Source: Korobacter sp036501185 (GTDB lineage Bacteria; Acidobacteriota; Terriglobia; Terriglobales; Acidobacteriaceae). Taken from it: a DNA stretch of 64,000 nucleotides. Shown here piece by piece: positions 25,086 through 32,951 of the stretch. How positions within the stretch are numbered: position 1 is the stretch's first letter; each line of letters starts with the position of its first letter. The stretch covers positions 8,596-72,595 of the forward strand of contig DASYAU010000044.1 in the NCBI GenBank assembly GCA_036501185.1. The letters are read 5' to 3'. Position numbers and translations under genes: made by a program. The notes under the pieces are model-generated. The model did not search any database and had not been told where the DNA came from. It saw only the letters and a program-made list of their open reading frames with translations.

Positions 25086-26950
25086 TGTCCGAAGAAAGAT
25101 TGCAGAAGATCATCGCCGCCGCCGGCGTCGCCTCGCGCCGCAAGGCCGAAGAACTCATCACCGCGGGTCGCGTCACTGTCAACGGTGAGGTCAAAAACGA
25201 GCTCGGCTCCAAGGCCGATCCCGCCACCGACGACATTCGCGTTGACGGCAAGGGTCTCAAGCCCGAGGAGCACGTCTACGTTCTCCTTCACAAGCCCAAG
25301 GGCTACGTCACCACCGTCACCGATCCCGAAGGTCGCCCCACCGTGATGGATCTCGTCAAGAGCATTCCCGCGCGCGTCTATCCCGTCGGCCGCCTCGACT
25401 ACCTCAGCGAAGGCCTGCTGCTCCTCACCAACGACGGCGAGATCGCCGCGAAGCTCACCCACGCCTCCACTCACGTTCCCAAAAAATATCTCGTCAAAGT
25501 CAGCGGCGAGCCCACCGAAGAACAAGTCCAGCAACTTCGCGACGGCGTGCAACTTCCCGCCGAACAAGGCAACATTCACGCCGACCCGCGCGAAGGCGGC
25601 CGCTTCGGCGGCGAGAAGCGCCGCTCCACCGCGGTGAAAACCGCGCCCTGCAAAATCGATCTCACTCGCGAGGGCGACAATCCGTGGTACGAGGTCACCC
25701 TCACCGAAGGTCGCAACCGCCAGATCCGCCGCATGTTCGACTTCATCGGACATCATGTCGAGAAGATCAAGCGCGTCGAATACGGCCCGCTGAAACTCGA
25801 TGTCGAAAACGGCGAATTCCGTCTGCTCAATCCCGCGGAAGTCGCTCGCCTGAAGCAAGCCTCCGAAGGCCGTCACGCCCCTCCGCGCGCCCGCGACGAA
25901 CGCCCGCGCTTCGACAAGCCTCGCAAAGATCGCGGTTCCCGTGGCGAACGTCCTGCCTTCTCGGGGTCCCCGCGGCGCGCCGATTTTGCGCGGCGCGGGG
26001 CGGAGCGCGGTTCCTACAAGGACCGCTCCGACGTCGAAGATCCGCGCGGGGAGCGCACTCGCACCGCCCGCTTCAACGCCGACGGCAAGCGCGAAGAAGA
26101 AGCTCCTCGCGAACGGCGCGAGCGCCCCAAGTTCGACCGTCGCGACAAGCCCGCCTTCCGCGGCCGTCGCGATGACTCTCGCGGTGAGCGTCCTGCATTC
26201 CGAGCCCGTCCCGACGATCGCCCCGAGCGTCCCAAGTTCGGGAAACCGCGCGAGGGCGGATCTCGCCCATCGTTCGGCGACCGCCCCAAGTTCGCCTCCA
26301 GCGGATCGCGACCCGAGCGACCTTTCCGTGGCAAGCCCGCAGCCGGCGGCGAATCCGGTCGCAAGAATTTCGGCCGCCCACCCGCTCGCGGCGGCTCACG
26401 CCCATTCTCCGGCAAACCCAAGTTCGGCGACCGCAAAGAACGCAGCGACCGTCCCCGCTTTGATCGCGGCGCACCCCGTGGCGAAGGACGCAATGATCGT
26501 CCCCCATTCGACCGCGGCGCATCCGGTGGTGAAGAACGCCCCAAGCGCCCTTTCCGCGCCAAGCCCGGCGACCGCAAAGAATTCCGTGGCAAACGCGAGG
26601 ATCGTCCCGCATTCCGTGGTCCGCGCAAAGAAGGTGACTTCCGCGGCGATCGCCCCAAAACTGGCGACCGCAAACCCGGTGGCTTCCGCGGAGATCGCGC
26701 GAAGTCCGGTGACCGTCCTTTCCGCGACAAGCCCTTCGGCAAGAAGCCCGGTGGTTTCCGCAAGGACTTCCGCCCGCGCCGCGACGACAACGTTCCGGAT
26801 CGGGAGGAACCAAAGTCTCAGGAATTCGTCGATAACAACGTCGCCAAGCGCTTCTCTGGAAAGCTAGAATCAGGTGGGCGTGGACCGCGTCGCGGCCCCG
26901 GCGGAGGCGCCAAAAAAGGCGGCTTCCGCAAGCCTAAGGACAGGCGATGA
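25085..26950 (+). CDS. rluB: RluB-type rRNA pseudouridine synthase with about 350-residue Arg/Gly-rich tail
   Basis: A 621-residue protein. The first 260 residues are a normal RsuA/RluB enzyme: S4 RNA-binding domain (residues 1-60, ASRRKAEELITAGRVTVNGE), then the pseudouridine synthase domain with catalytic Asp105 (VGRLDYLSEGLLLL) and GRNRQIRRMFDFIGHHVEK. Residues about 270-621 are a disordered, strongly basic tail of repeated units rich in Arg, Gly, Asp, Lys, Phe and Pro (GDRPKF, FRGDR, RGERPAF, FDRGA). Such RGG-like tails bind RNA and can drive condensation in other proteins; a role here is inference. It overlaps scpB by one base and hisC by four. Confidence 0.92.
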   Translation: MSEERLQKIIAAAGVASRRKAEELITAGRVTVNGEVKNELGSKADPATDDIRVDGKGLKPEEHVYVLLHKPKGYVTTVTDPEGRPTVMDLVKSIPARVYPVGRLDYLSEGLLLLTNDGEIAAKLTHASTHVPKKYLVKVSGEPTEEQVQQLRDGVQLPAEQGNIHADPREGGRFGGEKRRSTAVKTAPCKIDLTREGDNPWYEVTLTEGRNRQIRRMFDFIGHHVEKIKRVEYGPLKLDVENGEFRLLNPAEVARLKQASEGRHAPPRARDERPRFDKPRKDRGSRGERPAFSGSPRRADFARRGAERGSYKDRSDVEDPRGERTRTARFNADGKREEEAPRERRERPKFDRRDKPAFRGRRDDSRGERPAFRARPDDRPERPKFGKPREGGSRPSFGDRPKFASSGSRPERPFRGKPAAGGESGRKNFGRPPARGGSRPFSGKPKFGDRKERSDRPRFDRGAPRGEGRNDRPPFDRGASGGEERPKRPFRAKPGDRKEFRGKREDRPAFRGPRKEGDFRGDRPKTGDRKPGGFRGDRAKSGDRPFRDKPFGKKPGGFRKDFRPRRDDNVPDREEPKSQEFVDNNVAKRFSGKLESGGRGPRRGPGGGAKKGGFRKPKDRR

Positions 26951-28071
26951 AGTACGAAGAGATGGTCCCGGCGCACATTCGCGCGCTCGGGCCCTACGTA
27001 CCTGGCAAGCCGCTCCGCCAGGCTGAAGAAGAAACTGGAATCAAATGCACCAAGATGGCTTCGAACGAAAATCCGTTCGGGCCTTCGCCGCGCGCGCTCG
27101 AAGCCATGCAGCACGCGCTCCGCGAAGTTCACCTCTATCCCGAGAACGGCGCGCCCGAACTCGCGACGAAAATCGCGGAGAACGAAGGCGTCACTCCTGA
27201 TCACATCCTCGTTACCGGTGGCTCCACGCCCTGTCTCGACATGATCGGCCGCACCCTGCTCGTCCCCGGCCAGAATGCCGTCACCAGCGAGCGCACCTTC
27301 ATCGTCTATCCCATCGTCACCCGCGCTGCCGGTGCCACCCTCAAATTCGTCCCGACGAAAAACGACGGCTTCGACCTCGACGGCATATTGACCGCCATCG
27401 ATGAGAATACCCGCGTCGTCTTCCTCGCCAACCCGAATAATCCCACGGGCACCATGTTCACTGCGCAGGAATTGGACCGCTACCTCGAACGGGTTCCCGA
27501 CCACGTGGTCACCGTCATCGACGAGGCCTACTACGATTTCGCGAAACACCTGGCCGCTCAGCGCGGCGTCGAATATTCCCACTCAGTTCGCTACGTCAAG
27601 GAAGGCCGCAAGGTCCTCGTCCTCCGCACCTTCTCCAAGACCCACGGCCTCGCCGGTGTCCGCGTCGGTTTCGGTATCGGCGATCCCGAACTGATGTCCT
27701 ACCTGTCTCGCGTTCGTACCGCCTTCCAAACCACCAGCATCGGCGAAGCCGCTGCCATCGCCGCTCTTCACGACGATGAGCACCTACGCCGCACCGTCGA
27801 GAACAATGCGTCCGGCGCCGCGTACCTCGAAAAAGGCATGCGCGATCTGGGCCTCCACCCCGTTCCCACCTGGGCCAACTTCGTTTTCTTTGAAGTCGAA
27901 GACGACGCTCCCGGAATCGCCAAGGCCCTCGAGCACTCCGGCGTCATCGTCCGCCCGCTCGGCGGCTGGGGAATTCCCAAGGGCCTCCGCGTCACCATCG
28001 GCAACCCGCAGCAGAACGAAAACTTCCTGCACGCGTTGCAGAAGGTCCTCTCCAAAGAACCCGTCCGCTAA
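26947..28071 (+). CDS. hisC: histidinol-phosphate aminotransferase
   Basis: A 374-residue PLP-dependent class I/II aminotransferase that converts imidazole-acetol phosphate to histidinol phosphate in histidine biosynthesis. Visible signatures are KMASNENPFGPSPRALEAM, FLANPNNPTGTMFTAQELDR, VIDEAYYDF and the PLP lysine segment RTFSKTHGLAGVRVGFGIG. Start overlaps the rluB stop (ATGA). A terminator follows 20 bases after the stop. Outside a his operon, HisC paralogues may also act on aromatic amino acids, so the in vivo substrate is not certain. Confidence 0.92.
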   Translation: MKYEEMVPAHIRALGPYVPGKPLRQAEEETGIKCTKMASNENPFGPSPRALEAMQHALREVHLYPENGAPELATKIAENEGVTPDHILVTGGSTPCLDMIGRTLLVPGQNAVTSERTFIVYPIVTRAAGATLKFVPTKNDGFDLDGILTAIDENTRVVFLANPNNPTGTMFTAQELDRYLERVPDHVVTVIDEAYYDFAKHLAAQRGVEYSHSVRYVKEGRKVLVLRTFSKTHGLAGVRVGFGIGDPELMSYLSRVRTAFQTTSIGEAAAIAALHDDEHLRRTVENNASGAAYLEKGMRDLGLHPVPTWANFVFFEVEDDAPGIAKALEHSGVIVRPLGGWGIPKGLRVTIGNPQQNENFLHALQKVLSKEPVR

Positions 28072-28090
28072 ATTTTTGCGCAAATAAAAT

Positions 28091-28126
28091 AGGCCGCCAG
28101 TCGATCGCGGCCTTCCTTCTTTGTTT
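28091..28126 (+). terminator. intrinsic terminator of hisC
   Basis: AGGCCGC-CAGTCGATC-GCGGCCT (28091-28113) followed by TCCTTCTTTGTTTT, ending the long plus-strand run that starts upstream of rnc. Confidence 0.75.
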
Positions 28127-28128
28127 TG

Positions 28129-28150
28129 TATCAGGGCAGCGCTTTACGGC
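28129..28150 (+). repeat. partial dispersed repeat, copy 2 (left end only)
   Basis: TATCAGGGCAGCGCTTTACG: the left end of the two-hairpin element, truncated, 15 bases before a complete copy. Confidence 0.7.
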
Positions 28151-28164
28151 CTCCCTTTGCTTCG

Positions 28165-28224
28165 TATCAGGGCAGCGCTTTAGCGCTGCCGTTCAGGGCT
28201 CGGAAAAAGGGGCTTCAGCCCCTG
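28165..28224 (+). repeat. two-hairpin dispersed repeat, copy 3
   Basis: TATCAGG, hairpin GGCAGCGC-TTTA-GCGCTGCC, spacer, hairpin GGGGC-TTCA-GCCCC. On the minus strand the second hairpin is followed by TTTTT, so this copy probably also terminates the glucokinase transcript ending at 28230. Confidence 0.85.
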
Positions 28225-28229
28225 CGCCG

Positions 28230-29282
28230 TTACTTCGCCACCGGTGTCCCCGGCGTTTCCGCCTTCGGCTTCGCCGCCGGCGCTGCGGCCTTCTGGTGGT
28301 CGACAATCATCGGCAGCCGCGCCGCGCCAAACAATCCCGCATCGCTCCCCAGCAGCGCCCGCGTCACAATCGTCCGTTTCTCACCCGCCTTCACCGCCTC
28401 CGGCGAAGTCACTCGATAGATAAACGACCGCACCCGCAACTCATCCATCATCGCCGGACTAAACGCGTCCCAAGCGCTCACCACGCCGCCGCCAATCACG
28501 TACATCGGGAAGTTCAACGCGTTCACAAAGGTTGCAATCGAAATTCCCAGGCAGCGGCCGACGGTGTTGAACACGCCCTGCGCCGCTTTATCTCCCTGGA
28601 TCGCCAGTTGGTACACGACCTTCGAGCTGAACTCTACGTCGTTGCGCGACGCCTTGGCCAGTGCGTCCGACATATTCTGCGCCACGGCCTCTTTCGCCAT
28701 CCGTACAATCGCCGTCGCCGACGCATACTGCTCCAAACATCCATGGCTGCCGCATCCGCAAGCATGTCCGTCCGGCACAACCATCGTGTGCCCCAGTTCG
28801 CCGGCCATGCCTTTCATGCCGTGCCACACGCGCCCGTTCTGGATAATCCCACCGCCCACGCCCGTGCCCAGCGTGAACATCGCCATATCGTCTACATCCC
28901 GCCCCGCGCCTAGCCACTTCTCGCCCATCGCGGCCGCGTTCGCATCGTTCTCCAGCACAACCTTCGTTCCCAGCCGATGCTCAATGTCCTGGTGCACCGG
29001 GTAGTCCGCCCACCCCGGCAAATTCGGCGACTCCCGCACCGTCCCGGTATCCATATCGATGAACCCCGGCACGCCAATCCCTATCCCCACCAGCTCGCCC
29101 TTGTCCTTATACTTCTCCACCACCGCCCGGATCGCCGTCGTCATCTCGCTGATCACGAACTCGCGCCCGCGCTGCACTTGCGTACCGAGCGTCACTTTCT
29201 CCAGCAACGTCCCCTGGTCATCCACGGCGGCAATGCGGAGATTCGTGCCGCCCAGGTCCACTCCAATCGAGAAGATCGCCAT
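28230..29282 (-). CDS. ROK-family glucokinase
   Basis: A 350-residue sugar kinase. The ATP phosphate-binding motif is IGVDLGGTNLRIAAVDDQG at the N-terminus. The ROK signature with its zinc ligands is CGCGSHGCLEQYASATAIV. The catalytic region has VVLENDANAAAMGEKWLGAG and FTLGTGVGGGII. Glucokinases of this type feed glucose into glycolysis, though some relatives act on N-acetylmannosamine or fructose. The last 20 residues are Ala/Pro/Lys-rich and probably disordered. It stands alone and ends beside a repeat acting as a terminator. Confidence 0.9.
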   Translation of the reverse strand: MAIFSIGVDLGGTNLRIAAVDDQGTLLEKVTLGTQVQRGREFVISEMTTAIRAVVEKYKDKGELVGIGIGVPGFIDMDTGTVRESPNLPGWADYPVHQDIEHRLGTKVVLENDANAAAMGEKWLGAGRDVDDMAMFTLGTGVGGGIIQNGRVWHGMKGMAGELGHTMVVPDGHACGCGSHGCLEQYASATAIVRMAKEAVAQNMSDALAKASRNDVEFSSKVVYQLAIQGDKAAQGVFNTVGRCLGISIATFVNALNFPMYVIGGGVVSAWDAFSPAMMDELRVRSFIYRVTSPEAVKAGEKRTIVTRALLGSDAGLFGAARLPMIVDHQKAAAPAAKPKAETPGTPVAK

Positions 29283-29364
29283 ATCTGTCCTATCGTTTCA
29301 CAAAAACCAAAAACTCTGGTTTAAACGTTTTAAATCTAGCAAAAACTGCGTTCCGATGCACCGA

Positions 29365-30183
29365 TTATTTCTGGCATTTCGAACAAAAGTGGCTGCTGCG
29401 TCCCCCAATCACCACCCGTTTAATCGGCGTCCGACACACCAGGCAAGGCTCACCCGTCCGCTGATAAACGTTATGCCGAAGCTGAAAAAATCCTTCATTC
29501 CCATCGGAATCCACGTAGTCATTCACGCTCGATCCGCCCGCCTCCACCGCTTCGCGCAGCACCTCGCCCAACTTTTCACGAAGTCGCGTCAGGTCCGCCC
29601 GCGTCAGCGTCTTCGCCTTCCTTCGCGGGCGTATCCCCGCTCGAAACAAAGATTCATCCGCATAAATGTTTCCCACGCCGCTCAGCAATTTTTGATTCAG
29701 CAGCGCGCTCTTGATCGGCGTATTCCGCCCACGAAACAATTTCACGAATTCTTCCAGCGAAACCTGTAGCGGCTCCAGCCCCGGTGCCGCAAACACTTTC
29801 GCCTTCGACTGCACCGCCAATTTCCCAAACATCCGCGGATCGACGAACCGTATTTCTTTCCCCGATGAAATCTTCGCAATCAAGTGCGTGTGCTTCGGAA
29901 TGTCCGTCGCCGGGTCCTGCACCAGGGTGCTCCCCGTCATCCCCAGGTGGATAATCCACTGCCCGCGCGCCTCACCATTCTCTTCTTCGAGATCGGCCAC
30001 AATGTGCTTGCCCACTCGCCGCACATGTTTGATTCGCGCCCCCTCCAGCATGGTGGCAATCGCCCGCGCGCTCGACTTCAGCGGCTGCTTGCGCTCCCCA
30101 ACCCACACGGATTCGATCGTCGCGCCCGCGACGCGTTTATTCAGTCCATTGGCTATGGTTTCGACTTCGGGAAGTTCCGGCAT
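29365..30183 (-). CDS. mutM: formamidopyrimidine-DNA glycosylase
   Basis: A 272-residue DNA repair glycosylase/AP lyase that removes 8-oxoguanine. The mature N-terminus PELPEVETI supplies catalytic Pro and Glu. The helix-two-turn-helix contains LLNQKLLSGVGNIYADESLF. The C-terminal zinc finger has CLVCRTPIKRVVIGGRSSHF followed by CSKCQ, with all four Cys ligands. Normal length. Divergent from the LysE-type gene 55 bases away. Confidence 0.96.
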   Translation of the reverse strand: MPELPEVETIANGLNKRVAGATIESVWVGERKQPLKSSARAIATMLEGARIKHVRRVGKHIVADLEEENGEARGQWIIHLGMTGSTLVQDPATDIPKHTHLIAKISSGKEIRFVDPRMFGKLAVQSKAKVFAAPGLEPLQVSLEEFVKLFRGRNTPIKSALLNQKLLSGVGNIYADESLFRAGIRPRRKAKTLTRADLTRLREKLGEVLREAVEAGGSSVNDYVDSDGNEGFFQLRHNVYQRTGEPCLVCRTPIKRVVIGGRSSHFCSKCQK

Positions 30184-30238
30184 AACGGCAGTCCATCTAT
30201 GTTAGCTTGCCGCGCCCGCTTCTGGTACAAAGGGCGCC

Positions 30239-30849
30239 GTGTGGCTTTGTTTCCTCGCCGGTGCCGCTTACGGTTTTGCCGCCGGAGCCCAACCCGGTCC
30301 GCTGAACGCCTACCTCATGTCGGTCACGCTCCGCCACGGCTTCCGTCGCGCTCTCCCGGCCGCCTTCGCCCCTTGCTCAGCGACGCCTTCATCATCGCCC
30401 TCACCCTCTCCATCCTCACCCGCATCCCCTTCGCGTTCATCCGCGGGCTCCATCTCCTCGGCGGCCTCTTCGTCCTCTATCTCGCCTGGGATGCCTGGTC
30501 CACATTCCGCCACTTCGACGCGGCCACCGCCGCTGCCCAATCGCATGCCGTCGAGAGCGTCTGGAAAGCGGTCGTCATCAACCTCCTGAATCCCAACCCC
30601 TATCTCGGCTGGAGCCTCGTCCTCGGCCCTCTGCGTCTTCGCGGATGGCACGCCGCCCCGCGCAACGGCCTCGCCATCGGAGCCGGCTTCTACTTCGCAC
30701 TCGTCGGCACCACCATCCTCGTCGTCCTCGTCTTCGATCTCGCCCGCAACACCGGCCCGCGCGTGGCGAGACAACTCCTCGCCATCTCCGTCTTGGCCCT
30801 CGCTGCTTTCGGCGCATACCAGCTTTGGCTCGCGATCACCGCTCGCTGA
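30239..30849 (+). pseudogene. LysE-family amino-acid exporter, interrupted by a one-base frameshift
   Basis: The N-terminal part (GTG 30239, WLCFLAGAAYGFAAGAQPGP, then GFRRALPAAFAP) and the C-terminal part (LLSDAFIIALTLSILTRIPF to the stop at 30849) form one normal LysE/RhtB-type protein of about 200 residues with six membrane helices, but they lie in different frames. The break is at 30368-30375 (GCCCCTTG): one added base would join AFAP to LLSD. Both halves look well preserved, so this is either a recent loss or a sequencing error. Proteins of this family export amino acids. Confidence 0.8.
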
Positions 30850-31059
30850 CCGTTCCAGAGCCCTTCATTGGCGCAATCTGCCTCGTCACGGTAAAATTAT
30901 GTGTACACAGCCCGTCCCGGATTCCAACTCTTAGTGCAGCTCCTGCGGTATTTCAGCGGGGCTTCTGTGTGCAGAAACCGCGGCTATTCAGCCGCCACGC
31001 GCGCCTGCGCTCCAGCCAACCAAATTTCCAGGCGCCGAATTCGCGGTCATGGAGTACGT

Positions 31060-32385
31060 GTGAGCAAAGGCAAGACAGCCGTCGTAATCGGGGCCCAGTG
31101 GGGCGACGAGGGCAAGGGAAAAATCGTCGACGTTCTCTCTGAGAACTTCAAAGTTGTCGCCCGCTACGCCGGCGGCCACAACGCCGGCCACACCGTCCTC
31201 ATTGGCGGCAAAAAATTCGTCCTCCAGCTCATCCCCTGCGGCGTCCTTCGCCCCGGATGCCGCGGCGTCATCGGCAACGGCGTCGTCCTCGATCCCATCG
31301 CCTTCCTCAACGAAGCCCAGCGTCTCCGCGAGGCCGGCGTCCCCGTCGACGGCAACCTCTTCGTCTCCAACCGCGCTCACGTCATCTTGCCCTACCACCG
31401 CATGGTCGAACTTGCCTCCGAAAATGCTCCCGGACGCGTGAAAATCGGCACCACCTCGCGCGGCATCGGTCCCAGTTACGAAGACAAAATGGGCCGTCGC
31501 GGCCTCCGTGTCGCGGATTTGCTCGACTCCGCGCTCCTCAAAAAGCACATCGAGAACGCGTGCCAGGAAAAGAACACCATCGTCCACGCGCTCTTCAACG
31601 CCGAGCCCATCGATCCCGACAAGATGTACCACGAGTACGCCAAGGCCGCCGAACAGATCGCGCCTTTCGTCACGGATACGGCGATGCTGCTGAATCACGC
31701 CATCGCGAACGGCGAGAGCGTCATGTTCGAAGGCGCGCAGGGCACCATGCTCGACATCGACCACGGCACCTACCCCTTCGTCACCTCTTCCAGCGCGACG
31801 AGCGGCGGAGCCGTCATCGGCACTGGCGTTCCTCCAACATCCATCAGCACTGTCATCGGCGTCACCAAGGCTTATTGCACCCGCGTCGGCGAAGGCCCAT
31901 TCCCCACCGAGCTCCACGACGCACTCGGCGACGCCATCCGCAAGCGCGGCAACGAATTCGGCGCCGTCACCGGACGTCCCCGCCGCTGCGGCTGGCTCGA
32001 CCTCCCGCTCCTCCGCTACTCCAACATGATCAACGGCACCGAATGGCTCGTCGTCACCAAGCTCGACGTCCTCGACGAGCTCGACGAGATCCCCGTCTGC
32101 ACCAGCTACAAGATCGATGGCCATCAATCTGAAGAAATCCCCGCGCAAGGCTGCGGCTTCGACCACATCGAGCCCGTGTACACCAAGCTCCCGGGCTGGA
32201 AAACCGACACCACCAAGATCACGCACTACGACCAGCTCCCGCAGCGCACGCGCGAATACCTCAAGTTCATCGAGCACCAGACCGGCGCGAAGATCGGCAT
32301 CCTAAGTACCGGCCCCGATCGCGACCAGTCCATCTACACCGCCGACTTCGTCTCGTCTCTAGGACTGAAACACCTCGGCAAGTAG
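31060..32385 (+). CDS. purA: adenylosuccinate synthetase
   Basis: A 441-residue GTP-dependent enzyme joining IMP and aspartate on the way to AMP. The start is GTG 31060 behind GGAG, giving VSKGKTAVVIGAQWGDEGKG with the GTP-binding loop. The IMP site includes RYAGGHNAGHTV and TSRGIGPSYEDKMGRRGLR. The C-terminal region has EFGAVTGRPRRCGWLD and TKLPGW. In-frame codons upstream from 30901 do not resemble the family. The final 54 bases belong to an 88-base tandem duplication (32332-32507), so a near copy of the C-terminus lies just beyond the stop. Confidence 0.96.
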   Translation: MSKGKTAVVIGAQWGDEGKGKIVDVLSENFKVVARYAGGHNAGHTVLIGGKKFVLQLIPCGVLRPGCRGVIGNGVVLDPIAFLNEAQRLREAGVPVDGNLFVSNRAHVILPYHRMVELASENAPGRVKIGTTSRGIGPSYEDKMGRRGLRVADLLDSALLKKHIENACQEKNTIVHALFNAEPIDPDKMYHEYAKAAEQIAPFVTDTAMLLNHAIANGESVMFEGAQGTMLDIDHGTYPFVTSSSATSGGAVIGTGVPPTSISTVIGVTKAYCTRVGEGPFPTELHDALGDAIRKRGNEFGAVTGRPRRCGWLDLPLLRYSNMINGTEWLVVTKLDVLDELDEIPVCTSYKIDGHQSEEIPAQGCGFDHIEPVYTKLPGWKTDTTKITHYDQLPQRTREYLKFIEHQTGAKIGILSTGPDRDQSIYTADFVSSLGLKHLGK

Positions 32386-32507
32386 TGGTTCCTCCTAGTA
32401 TCAGGGCAGGGCTTCAGCCATTTACACCGACGATTTCGTCGTATCTCTAGGCCTGAAACACTTAGGCAAGTTGTGGTTCCGCTTTGTATCAGGGCAGGGC
32501 TTCAGCC
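32332..32507 (+). repeat. 88-bp tandem duplication of the purA 3' end plus dispersed repeat
   Basis: Two adjacent 88-base units (32332-32419 and 32420-32507), 13 differences by eye (about 85% identical). Unit 1 is the purA C-terminus IYTADFVSSLGLKHLGK with its stop. Unit 2 would read IYTDDFVVSLGLKHLGK with the stop TAG changed to TTG. Each ends with the fragment TATCAGGGCAGGGCTTCAGC (32399 and 32487), an end-to-end fused form of the two-hairpin repeat. Confidence 0.9.
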
Positions 32508-32559
32508 CCTGCGATTTTGTTTTCCGACGTCGCCAACCGGCCAGTCGCGAAGCGACGAA

Positions 32560-32656
32560 ATAAATTAGCCCCGCACGTAAGTGCGGGGAGTGCCGCCATA
32601 CCCGAGTCCCCGCAAGGGGACGCCATCCCGCGATGCGGGACGTAAGTCCCGCGAGG
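32560..32656 (+). repeat. cluster of three perfect hairpins
   Basis: CCCCGCAC-GTAA-GTGCGGGG (32569-32588), GTCCCC-GCAA-GGGGAC (32606-32621) and TCCCGC-GAT-GCGGGA (32626-32640), the last overlapping GCGGGAC-GTAA-GTCCCGC. A palindromic intergenic cluster just upstream of the monooxygenase gene. Confidence 0.8.
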
Positions 32657-32663
32657 AGCGAAC

Positions 32664-32951
32664 ATGGTCGTTCTCGCCGTAACCTGGATCGCCAACCAGG
32701 GCCACGAATCCGCCGTCATCGACGCCTTCAAACGTCTCGCCGCCGGATCCCGCACCGAACCCGGCTGCCGCCTCTACATCGTCCACCAGCACCGCGACGA
32801 CCACCGCAGGTTCTTCGTCTACGAACAATACGAAGACGATGCCGCCCTTCAGGCCCACCGCGATACCCCTCACTTCCAGGAAATCGCTCTCAAGACCCTT
32901 CCGTCCCTCGGCAAACGCGCCGACGCCCACATCATGGATCCCTTGGCTTGA
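32664..32951 (+). CDS. antibiotic-biosynthesis-monooxygenase (ABM/YgiN-like) family protein
   Basis: A 95-residue ferredoxin-like protein typical in length for ABM-domain quinol monooxygenases. The pattern includes VLAVTWIANQGHESAVIDAF, EPGCRLYIVHQHRDDHRRFF, YEQYEDDAALQAHRDTPHFQ (the conserved His-x3-PHF segment). The start ATG 32664 follows GAGGAG. The reaction is uncertain: relatives oxidise quinols or small aromatic metabolites without cofactors, others are stress proteins. It overlaps the ATP-grasp gene by 4 bases, so the two are translated together. Confidence 0.85.
   Translation: MVVLAVTWIANQGHESAVIDAFKRLAAGSRTEPGCRLYIVHQHRDDHRRFFVYEQYEDDAALQAHRDTPHFQEIALKTLPSLGKRADAHIMDPLA

Noticed and set aside
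25941..26867. Long overlapping frames on both strands inside the rluB-type tail
   Set aside because: The repetitive Arg/Gly codons keep other frames open by composition; none has family features.
29884..30238. Coding region upstream of the LysE-type gene
   Set aside because: This stretch lies opposite mutM; only the part after 30239 has exporter features.
30988..32277. Long minus-strand frame opposite purA
   Set aside because: It is a shadow caused by GC-rich third positions in purA; the protein is Asp/Glu/Val-rich low complexity.
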